Assembly: GCA_950106755.1 (NCBI GenBank)
Contig: OX467088.1
Span: forward strand, 1,286,001-1,350,000
DNA length: 64,000 nt
DNA from: Climacium dendroides
Lineage: Eukaryota > Streptophyta > Bryopsida > Hypnales > Climaciaceae
Direction: 5' to 3'
Shown here: piece by piece, positions 40,393-49,600 of the stretch
Layout of the letters: each line of letters opens with the position of its first letter
Numbering within the stretch: position 1 is the first letter of the stretch
Notes under the pieces: model-generated
The model's database searches: none
Told to the model about the DNA's origin: nothing
Seen by the model: only the letters and a program-made list of their open reading frames with translations
Position numbers and translations under genes: made by a program

Positions 40393-41956
40393 TAATCTAG
40401 ATCTTTCCGGATTTGTGAGGCGACGGAACAGGAGGACACTTCCGGTCCCTGAAGAGTTAGGTTAGTGTTAGTGTGAGAGAGAGAGAGAGTGAAAGAGAGC
40501 GTGTTTCCGGACACGGTAAGCATCCGGACGGTGGATCTGGCCACTCGTCATCCAAACCCAGGGATTCCGGAAGGGACACTGAACAATTTCCGGATTCTTC
40601 CGGAATCCATCCGGCACAAGAGTCCGGACCGGACCTAAAGTCCGGAATAGTCTGACGGAGAGAAAAGTGAATGCTTAGACTGGGATAGCCTATAAAACTA
40701 TAATCCACAAGTCCTCATGGGAACGATTCCGGAGCGATTTACTCTAAGAAGGCCTTTGGTATGAATTAAGGGCTAACTAGAGGAATATTGGTCCGACTAA
40801 TCGCTACAGGTTGAACCGGAGGCGTTCTTCGATTCTGAGTCGGCGTGGTCTTCTACCTCTTGGAGGTGAACTATGGTTCCTCCTCTTCCTCTTCCTCTTC
40901 TTCCTCTGCCTCCTCGGTTTCGTTCCCAAAATCCGCTTCCTGGTCAGACTCGATTCACCATACTTCATGGTCCGCTCCTAGGCCTTCCAAACCTTCATCT
41001 CCACTTTCGTCAACAGTTCCTGTTGCTGGTAGAGGTGGTACACATAAGGGCACAGTGGGGTAGCCCTACTTTTCCCCACTCTTGTAGTAAGCTGGGATAC
41101 CAGATCGAAGAAGATCCGGCCCCAGTCTACTTTCCGATTTTCGCACAGCGCTCCGAAGATTGTGTTACCCAAGGTGATGGTCACCCTAGTCGTCTTTTCT
41201 GAATGCAAGACCGGAATAAAGAACTACAGTAGGCGACGCTCCCGGTCATCGATACAGTCCTCTACCGCGTAGCCATCCTTCGGATTCACGACACTTCCGA
41301 ACTTGCCCTAGATGAAATCATCCTTCCGGTTGGCAAGCCCAAGTCCTCCCGTCCGGAATCCATAGACGGCTCGCCACAAATCCTCGGTCCACTAAACCGG
41401 ATTCCCTCTCAGGGTGTTATCGAACTCGTTCGATACGCCACCCAGAAGCTCCCTAATCATCCTCTCATCCTTGAAACCCCAAGGTTTCAAGACTAATCCC
41501 TGACAACCCATGGATGCTAAGTCCTCCCTGAGTTCTTCTTGTTCCGGTTCCTTGGTCGGCATGACCGGAACCACCTTCCTCAACTTCACTTCACTCGGGG
41601 GTGGGGTGCTAGAGCTTGGTCTCTTCCGGTTCAGCCGCGGCATGAGGGCGGCTCTATCCGGATTCACTCTCTTCTAACCTAACGAGGGAGCACTCACACT
41701 CTGGTCTTCCGCTCCACCTGCAAACCAACCTCCTTGCGCGCTCACACTCTCAACCTCTCAATGTTCCGTATCCGCTCGCGCTCAAGTCTCACCCACTCGC
41801 GCCCAGAGGCGATCTCTTCGTCTCACACTTCTCACTCACTACTAGGCTCTCTCGTATTCTCCGCTCCTTGCCGTCGTAAACAGAAAAATTCAGGCGCTAA
41901 GACAGGAAACGACAACACGTGAAAACCAGAGACCTGAAAATGGGCAGGGTCAGGCC

Positions 41957-41964
41957 TTATATAG
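41957..41964 (-). promoter_or_regulatory. TATA box upstream of the B3 ORF
   Basis: Minus strand AGGACTATATAAGGCCTGAC, about 315 bp before the ATG at 41643. Confidence 0.65.
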
Positions 41965-42376
41965 TCCTGACGCCCTGGACTGGTCATTATGACAGGTCGG
42001 ACATCCGGTCCGGTCCTTGTCATCCGGTTCTCTCCAATCCGGTCAAGGAGAATCCGGTTGGAATTCCCTTCCGGTTGGAAATCCAATCCGGTCCGCTTCT
42101 ACCTAGAACCGGATTAGTTTCGTAAGGTTCTCTTGTGACTATTTTTAATTTATCTTCCTCCCTTTAGCTGGATCCGGATACTTGTTTCTAGTTTCCGTTC
42201 CACTCAAAAGATAAACAAAAAAAAAATCAAAAGTATGAGTTGTCACACCCTGCACGATCGCAACTCACACAATCCCTCAATCTACTGGAATTCTAACAAA
42301 GCTAGGAAGACGGAATACGTCGGCGGGAGAACAAACAAAGAGATACGCGTGCCCACTGCCGGCTACAGTCTCCCTC

Positions 42377-42383
42377 TTATACT
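42377..42383 (-). promoter_or_regulatory. TATA box of the second minus A LTR
   Basis: Minus strand CCAGTATAAGAGGGAGACT. It is separated from its ORF start (36810) by the B3 insertion. Confidence 0.55.
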
Positions 42384-42671
42384 GGTCCGATGTACGGGAC
42401 AGGTTTGGGCGGCAAAATCCTATCCCTAGTATGGATCCGGTTTCCGGTTTTTAGGGTCGGCGCCATCATCCAATTTCCGGAACTTTCTAGGGTTACGGAT
42501 TTTAGGTTTTTAGCCCTAATGAAATTTTTCCGGATCCGGAAATCCGGTTTTCCTAAATTGCCCTAACTTCCTAGGAGAACTCAAAAACTTTCCCTTTGAA
42601 GGAGACAATTTTTGAATTTTTCCGTCATATGCTAGTATTATGGGTCTAGCATGTGGGATCGCATTCCCACA

Positions 42672-43626
42672 GTTTTTTAAGCTTATTTGGTTCAATCATT
42701 TTTAACTGAGTGACTCTACATAAGATGTTTATTTTTATTTGGAATTTGGTACATGTTTATTTGATAGAGTTGTTCTTAATTTCTAAATGCCTAAGGCACT
42801 AAATTTTGGTGTGAACAATACTTTGAAGTTTAATAAAACTTAACCATGTTGCTATTCTTAGTATTTTATATAAATTTTAAAGTCTTTTTTAAGTTTAGTT
42901 TTAGCATCAAAAATCCAATTTTCAAAATGATTGATTATGATTTTTTTATTCAAGATTTTGTAAAAGAGTGTCCATTGCAATCTTGACTTTCATTGTATTG
43001 AGGGATTTTGGAAATGAGCTTCAAATACACTGGATCTTGGAGAAATAATCACATTAAAGATTTATTTTAAAAATTATAAAGTAGATTTTGAAAAACCATA
43101 AATTGATTGGGATTAGGCCCTTTATTTTCATATTTTTTTGATGACTTGATTTGTTTCATATTTTTTAGATCTTTGTATAATTAGTTATGAATTTTTTAAA
43201 GTCTAAAGGCAATGGTCACTTAAAGTGACCATGTCCTAAAATGTGCTAGTACATTCAATAAAGCAAAATGTACCTTTCCGTCATGATCACTCTTAGAGCA
43301 TGGGTGTTTTTAGAGCAAACTTCCTTATGTATTTACTTTTTTTAATTTTAAAGTAAAATCATCATCTAAGTGACTACAATGAAGTACCTATGTTTTAGCA
43401 TTAAACATGTTGATTACAAATGCATGTTCTATATAAGAGGAAAACCAAAACATTAAATTTTATTTTTATTTTTAAGTAAATATATAAATATAAATATTTT
43501 TATTATTTTAGAAATAAAATATATAGGAATAAAAAGAAAAAAGAAAAAAGAATCTTTATTTTTAATTAAAAAGAAAAGAAGAGAAAGATAAATATGCATG
43601 TTTTTCTATATTTTTTTAATTGAGCA
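42672..43626. other. AT-rich spacer
   Basis: No gene seen. It begins at the A LTR boundary. A near-perfect 21-bp palindrome ATGGTCACTTAAAGTGACCAT is at about 43211-43231. The block 42990-43140 recurs in inverse at about 46865-47005. Confidence 0.6.
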
Positions 43627-44437
43627 CTAGCAGTTGGTGCTTGCTATGCTACGCATTCATCATTAGAATTTTATAAGAATTTTTATGTATTAGATAGAAT
43701 GCAGAACAAAAATTTCAATAAATCTTCAAATAAAAATGACTAAAGTCTTTGTATAATTTTTTTTTAAGTAAGCATATATTGAAATGTACAATAGAAATTT
43801 ATTGAATGATGAATGAAACATATGCAATGGTAAATACTATAAGAGATACACATACATTAGAATACATTAGAAATTTGACTTCATTGTTACAAAAAGTGGC
43901 AACCCAAATTGAAGAATTGAAAAGAAAAACTTATAAATCTCAAAAACTTTGTAAACAACTTAATTGTTGTGGAATCCAAAATCACTTTAATTGAATAAAT
44001 TTCTCAAAATCATTTGGTAGTAGCAATAGAAAATTGAAATCATGAAAGCTCAAAGCTCACAAAAGTACAAAATCATAGAAGTGCAAAGAAGTGTAAAGCC
44101 AAGAAGAAGCAATGGATTTGCTACCTTTATAATATCATCCTATGGATCCTCTTTAATATCACCTTAAATGCAACAACTATATTATTTTTATAATATCATC
44201 CTTTGTAAAAAGTGATATTATAGAAGTGATTGCAAACTGCTACTCTATTTTTTAATAACACATTGTGTGAAAATACAATTTTTATGTATGCATGATTGAA
44301 AATATTTTTACAAAATATTTAAAATAATTATTTTAAAGACTTATTGAAATCATTATCATGCATTCTATTCAAATATATCAAAATTTTACTAATATGTGAT
44401 ACAATGAATGCATAGCATAGCAAGCACGAGCCCTTAG
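43627..44437. mobile_element. Non-autonomous TIR element (about 0.8 kb)
   Basis: Left end CTAGCAGTTGGTGCTTGCTATGC at 43627; the right end, reversed from 44437, is CTAAGGGCTCGTGCTTGC then TATGCTATGCATTCA. The arms stay similar for about 110 bp (for example AGAATGCA...ATTTCAATAA(A/G)TCTT on both). The inside is AT-rich without a transposase. I did not find a sure target duplication. Confidence 0.55.
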
Positions 44438-45934
44438 TATTGATGGTAGCATTTGTAATATTACAGAGGGAGTTATGATTTTAGTAGAATGATTGAGAAA
44501 ATTCAAAAGCACATGAATTGACAATTCGACCCTAGAATCCAACCCAAGGGGTTTACATTAACTGGGGCTGGATGGAAAAATTGGGGTTGGATTGAAGGCC
44601 AGATCGAAGGCAAATCCGGCCAACCTTCCATCCGGCCTTAGGTACAGTATAAACCCACCCTAACTGGGTAGTTAGTAACTTATTGTAAGTTTGGAGTTTC
44701 AAGTGTCCGTCCCTCTGTTTCAACAAGTAGGTTCAGTCCAGTAGCCCAGCCTTAGGCCAGGGAGAACTGATCCCCTGATTGCGCCTGATTGGGTAAATTG
44801 TGAAAAAAAGCCCCCTATATTTTTGCCATGATTTTTTATATTTCTACACTACCCCCATCTAATTTGGGGCCGCTGATTGCAAATCTGAATTCAGAATTTG
44901 CAAAAAAATTCATCTGATTGCAAATAAAAAATCCCACAGCGTTTTCCCAGGGTTAAAACGGGGCAATGAGGGGTCAGTTCACCCTGGCCCCCAGCCTGTT
45001 GCCGAAGTGCAGTTCTTCCGGGCATGTTTCCTTCAGCTCGCCCCGCTGCTGGGCTGGGCTTCGGCCTCCGTCCACCTCCGATCCGTTAATTGGGCACATG
45101 GCTCCGACTGACCCGGGACTGGCCACCACCAGGACCAGTGTTGCCACACGCCAGATGGTGACAGCTAAGCTAGCAGCACTAGAAATCAATTCATCACCTT
45201 CCGGACGTAGACCTTCGGAAGCACCTGGCCGGGCTATTCACTGCAGTGCCGAGTGCCGAGTGGAAGGAGGCCATCCCCATTCATCAGGCTGGCCTGGAAA
45301 GGGGAGGGCAGTTCAGCAACCTAGCCTTCCTTGGGCTTGTGTGCACTCTTTAGATGCCGTAAGGTAAAAGAGATCTGTCTCTAAAAGCGATCTGGTACAT
45401 TTTGCCTCTAACATGTACCAGAAGTGTACATTTCAGGAGGGGGTCGCTTTTAGAAACCATTGTGTTTTCAACTTCAAAAATTCATAACTAATTCCATGAA
45501 GATCCAAAAAATATGAAACGACTTGGGTTAGATGCCAATTCCATTTTTTTTACCACGAAAATTTAGTGAAAATTATTTTAAGTAGTTTAGCTTCCCCAAA
45601 ATGCAAATCAGCTCTTAAAGGGTCGCTTTTACAGCTCCCTACCTTAGAAAGGACTTTTCACGGGGAGACCAACCCAAAGGCAAAGACAAGGCCAGGCCAG
45701 GCAACATGATATGATAACGGAAGGAAAGGAAAGCAACTACTTCTAGTAGACCAGGGCCCCAAGGCCCCTATTCCTTGACTAGAAAAGAAAAAAGAAAAAA
45801 AGAAAGGTGAGTTACTGGATAGATAGGATGGGCTCACGAGACAGCTGGACCAATGGGTTTGGGGTCATGGGGTAGAAGAACTGGAGGAGATTCGATGAGG
45901 GCGGGGAGGGCCTACCCTAAGATAAATAATTAAA
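44438..45934. other. Spacer with short inverted motifs
   Basis: No gene I can support. A GC-richer island (44966-45367) is open for 133 codons but looks non-coding. CTCTAAAAGCGATCTGG at 45378 and GGTCGCTTTTAGAAA at 45444 are inverted copies, and GGTCGCTTTTAC recurs at about 45619. Confidence 0.5.
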
Positions 45935-45986
45935 AAGAGGGAGGGGAGGGGAGGGGAAAAAGGAAAACGGGGGGGGGGGGGGGGGG
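45935..45986 (+). repeat. G-rich tract with an 18-G run
   Basis: GGGAGGGGAGGGGAGGGG, then AAAAAGGAAAAC, then 18 consecutive G (45969-45986). Strong G-quadruplex potential. The exact length of the run may be uncertain in an assembly. Confidence 0.85.
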
Positions 45987-47664
45987 ATTTGAAAATGCTC
46001 AAAAACTAAGATTGTCCATAATTTTTGCATAATATATCTAAACAAGATGAATCAAAGTTTCATATTTAGATTAAAATATAATCTTTAAGGAGAAAAAATT
46101 CAAAAAATTATTTTGACATTTTGTGATTTTTTGGTGTTGCCCGCCAAGTTCAATTTGAAGTTTTTTGTGGTATAACTTTTGCTCTCGAGCACCAATTGTA
46201 ATGAGAATTATATTTCCACAAAGTTAATCAATTTTTCAATCTTAAGAAAAAATTTCAAAAAATTTCATCTAAAATTGTGTTCATAGGAACCTACCCAAAA
46301 TCCATTTGGTCCCTTGAAGGGACAATGGGACTTTAGAGGTTAAATCAATTAGAAAAAAAAATTTAACATCAGTACCTTAAAAAAGAAAGTTTGACCTTTT
46401 GATTCATTGAGGCTTTACACTTTTTATTTATTTATGTACATAAGTAAAAGTTGAATAAAAGTAAATAAAATAAAACTACAATGGTAACATTTGTTTTAGT
46501 TTATGTTAAGATATTCTTGATTGTGTACTCAACAACCATTTTTTTTGTACCATTGAAGAGCTTGACCTAAAAAGGGTTGTATTAACCCCTAAATGCCCAA
46601 GGTTTGTTTTGAGCTTCTTGGAATTCGCTCCAAATTGAACAAAATTCCAACATTTTGATAAGTTGTATCAATTTTTTTGAACTTATAACCATACAAATTT
46701 AAACTAGACATATTAGAGATCTCATAGAAAACACAACAATATTACTTATGGAGTAAAAGATTATAATGTTTGACTATAAAGGTGTTAAAACTATGAAAAT
46801 CTTTCAACTCTCTTTTTGCATGTCAAATCTAAAAATTTGATGACCAAAAAAGTACGAGGTTAAAGGGTCTAACACATATAATCCCAATCAATTTATGGCT
46901 TCTTAAAATTTACTCTATAATTTTTTAAAATTCATTTTGGATGTGATTTTTTCTCCAAGATCTAGTGTATTTGAGTCTCATTTTCAAGAACTCTCAACAC
47001 TACATGTAGTCTAGTTCTTGAGATCTAATCTTGTTTACTAAATCCGAGTTCGAACACCAGGGAATGAACTATGTAAGGCTAGTGTAGTGTATTCAAAGGT
47101 CACAATGTACTAGTTTATTAGATTAAAAGGTTTATTTACTCTTATTCCCACTAAAAACCCAAGATACAATTCATGCTGTCTGTTAATAGATGCTATTGAC
47201 AGATGTATGACGTCTCAGTCCTATCTAGTGTGCTACTGGCTCGTGACAATAGTTCTGGGACAATAGTTTAAGGTGGACTGACTTGTGATGAATGCATGTG
47301 CAATGCAGGACTTGTGGATTTTACAGTAATAGTATTAGTATTTAGCAAGCAAATTAAGGTTGAGGGTTTTAGAACAATTTATAATGGTCAGCACACACAC
47401 ATTCAAGGACAATAGGGCCAAACACATATAAATTAGTATGCTCTACCCGATACCCGGACTGGCTGTGTGACCTAGGGATCAATCCGTCGGCCCGTCTTGT
47501 CACTGATCTGCTCCGACATCTGGCTTTGGCACCGTGGCTGTCTGCTCCCTATGAGTGCCCATTTGGTCACTTATGACTTAGGAATTGTTTTTTTTGGATT
47601 TTGTTAGTTTTTAGTATAGTTTTATATACAAAAAGCCCAAAAAAGAGTGAATAATCAAAATGGA
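45987..47664. other. AT-rich spacer
   Basis: No gene seen. It includes the inverse partner (about 46865-47005) of the block at 42990-43140. Confidence 0.55.
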
Positions 47665-48809
47665 GATGTCACATACCAATATGGCAATTGGTCCTAAATG
47701 GGGCATTTTCTGCTATTTGTAACCAAATCTTGCATATAGATAGGGTAAAAACCCAGAATTGTACAAAATAACCATATTTAGTAGAAATTGCCCAACTTGT
47801 TTGAACCTGCCTTTCAGTGACAAATCTTAACCAAATTGGTCCGAGGGAATTAGGTGAGAATCCTAGTATAAATTTCCAAAGATAGGTTTCAGTTTTCCCA
47901 TTCTATTGGCAAAATAGTAGAAATTTCAATTATTAGCTTACAAGTGAAGAAAACTCAAGACGGACCAGAGGAGGGCATCTACAACCTAAGTATAATAATT
48001 TAAGGTGGGAAGCATGCCAGGAGTCCAACGGAGCAATCGGCTCGCCAAGATTCCCTTCCATGTGGAAGATTCCCTAGTTTCCGAAAGCTAAAGGAGATAG
48101 CGGGATTTGATTCTTCTTCCTTAGATGTGCAAAATGGGAAAATGAGTTTTCACATCCCTTGTGGAATTCCATGAGAGGTTCCATGAAAATTCTCGATTTT
48201 TTCTGATCTTCAAAAGATCTTTTTCCGGGTAGTCAACCGCTGAAAGTAATGATAAGAAATTCCTAGAAATTACCTAGGCAGCGGTAAAATCTCATTAAAA
48301 ATTAGAATAGCTTCTTTTGTGTTAATAACAAGCTTCAACAAGTTTTGTGGCATTCCGATAGTCAAAAGATGTAAAACTGGCAAGATCCTCTAAAATTGGC
48401 AAAATTGAAGATTAATCATGGAGTTGACCGGCGTATTAGGAGCATATAGCATTGGATTGAAGTCAAAATGGGGTCTTTTCTTACTCCCTTACACCTACTA
48501 AAAAGCCTAGGCTAGTTACTTTTCTTAGAAAAGTTGATCTCCAAAAGTTGGATTTTTATCCAATTTTGGTCTTCCAGTTAGCACTGGAAATCTTTGTAAT
48601 TTTGACGAAGGGAAAAGGGGAGGGCTTTTTAGTAAGCTAAAAATGGCCTTCTGAAGCCAATGGCGCAATCCGTTTGTGATTTGGAGCATTTCTCCAAAAG
48701 TTAGGAATTTGGACTAGCGTAGAAGTGAAAATTGGGCAAATTAGATGAAAATCTTAATTGATAAGATTACCTTATAGGAAAAGAGAGGAGGGGGGTGCCC
48801 TTGAGAGAG

Positions 48810-48816
48810 TATATAA
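48810..48816 (+). promoter_or_regulatory. TATA box in the LTR-like sequence
   Basis: GAGAGTATATAAGGGCATCC, a consensus-grade plant TATA with a pyrimidine-rich initiator region downstream. Confidence 0.55.
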
Positions 48817-49265
48817 GGGCATCCATTCTCCTCTCAAAACACCCCTTAGGTTCATTTTGAGCCGCCTTGTTTTCATTTAGGTCCACTTAGTTGGATTTTG
48901 GCCATTTAGGCTACGTTGCCAAATTTTCTTGTTTTTGGAGCATTTCAAGCTCCTTTGTTGTTTTTGGAGCTCTTTTGAAGGACTTGGGGTCCCTTCAAGC
49001 TTAGCTATCTTCTTGTAGCATTTCTTGTGGGTTATTTGAAGCTTGGGTGATGTTTTGTGGAGCTCTTGTATTTTGTTGACGTTTTGTAGTTGTTTTGAAC
49101 TAACTTTATACTAATCCTAGAGTCTCCATCCCCTATGATTGGCAATGCCGCTTGGGGAAACTCTCTAGCGTCGTTTAAGTTATTTTAGCACTAACATTTG
49201 GTAGCTTATTGTTTACTAACAAATCATTTCCCTTGTGGTTGTCCGTATTCTCCTTGTTTTTGTAT

Positions 49266-49410
49266 CACGGCGAAGCTTTGACTTTGTGTATTAGAAATTG
49301 TCTTAAAAATTATAGTGTTATTAAAAAGACGGCGGAGCTTTGAATCTATGTGTTAGAAATTGTCTTAGAATTTAGAATATTATCCAAAAGACGGCATAGC
49401 TTTGACTTAG
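49266..49410 (+). repeat. Tandem repeat of about 66 bp, 2.5 units
   Basis: Units begin ACGGCGAAGCTTTGACTTTG, ACGGCGGAGCTTTGAATCTA and ACGGCATAGCTTTGACTTAG, each followed by TTAGAAATTGTCTTA in the first two. Confidence 0.75.
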
Positions 49411-49600
49411 AATCCTTCCAAAAAAATTTCCAAGTTTGCCTCCAAGTTGCCGCCTAGAAAAAAATATTTGTTGTGAGAAAATCCGCAAAAATTCCAAATT
49501 TGTGTTAGTTTTTTGGGGCCAGCTTCTAGAGCTAGCCCCGAATTCACCCCTACTAGGATGGTCAGACCCCTAGCAGGGGGAGCCAAGGCCCTAGGACCGG

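Larger units (their letters stand above)
38834..40808 (+). mobile_element. A-family solo LTR lacking the ORF
   Basis: 1,975 bp from TGTGAGAATGTGATCCCACA to GACTAATCGCTACA, with a perfect 5-bp duplication GGTTG (38829-38833 and 40809-40813). It has A-type ends and an A-type 3' half, but the ORF is absent: after TAGTATAAAA (39144) comes AT-rich DNA, then a CCGGA-rich stretch (39540-39725), then the A 3' part. So an ORF-less A LTR has moved by normal retrotransposition or was left by LTR recombination. Confidence 0.9.
38057..41643 (-). pseudogene. LTR-encoded ORF, B family, copy 3, split by an A solo LTR
   Basis: ATG at 41641-41643 (MPRLNRKRP), stop at 38057-38059 after RVYEAE. The A solo LTR at 38834-40808 interrupts it just after the Glu tract, in the stretch that reads TTCAACC in copy 1. 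Stops are TAG at 41392-41394, 41308-41310, 41224-41226 and 38411-38413; each of these is CAG in copy 1. Otherwise it has the same parts: GCQGLVLKPWGFKDERMIRE, VTITLGNTIFGALCENRKVD, VYHLYQQQELLTKVEMKVWK, DELVGILCGIRADWEIKKRT, SGTRVVHILTDFEE. A short deletion removes part of the KLAAEV..VHKEKK segment. Confidence 0.75.
36881..42247 (-). mobile_element. B-family long LTR, copy 3 (solo), with nested A solo LTR
   Basis: Ends TGTCGCAGCATACAATAAGC (36881) and ..GAGTTGTCACA (42247) on the plus strand. Perfect 5-bp duplication CCCTG. Minus the nested A solo LTR and its 5-bp duplication, it is about 3.39 kb, matching B1 and B2. This is the clearest proof of the B LTR boundaries. Confidence 0.9.
36228..42671 (-). 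mobile_element. A-family long LTR, second minus copy, with nested B3
   Basis: 5' end TGTGGGAATGCGATCCCACA at 42671. It is cut at 36228 inside its ORF by the plus-oriented A fragment. The B3 LTR (36881-42247) lies between the ORF start and the promoter, with perfect CCCTG duplications (36876-36880 and 42248-42252). The TATA word is at 42377-42383. Confidence 0.75.
47665..49600 (+). mobile_element. LTR-like sequence of an unrelated retroelement
   Basis: It begins near TGTCACATACCAATATGGCA and has a strong TATA box (48810-48816, GAGAGTATATAAGGGCATCC) followed about 30 bp on by CTCCTCTCAAAACACC, a typical LTR promoter layout. A tandem repeat (49266-49410) and CCGAATTCACCCCTACTAGG lie near the end. 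I cannot fix the 3' end, a partner LTR or a primer-binding site, so this is a probable rather than a proven LTR. Confidence 0.4.

Noticed and set aside
44966..45367. 133-codon plus-strand ORF in a GC-richer island
   Set aside because: No recognisable domain, mixed low-complexity composition, a shorter open frame on the other strand, and no promoter or splice context.
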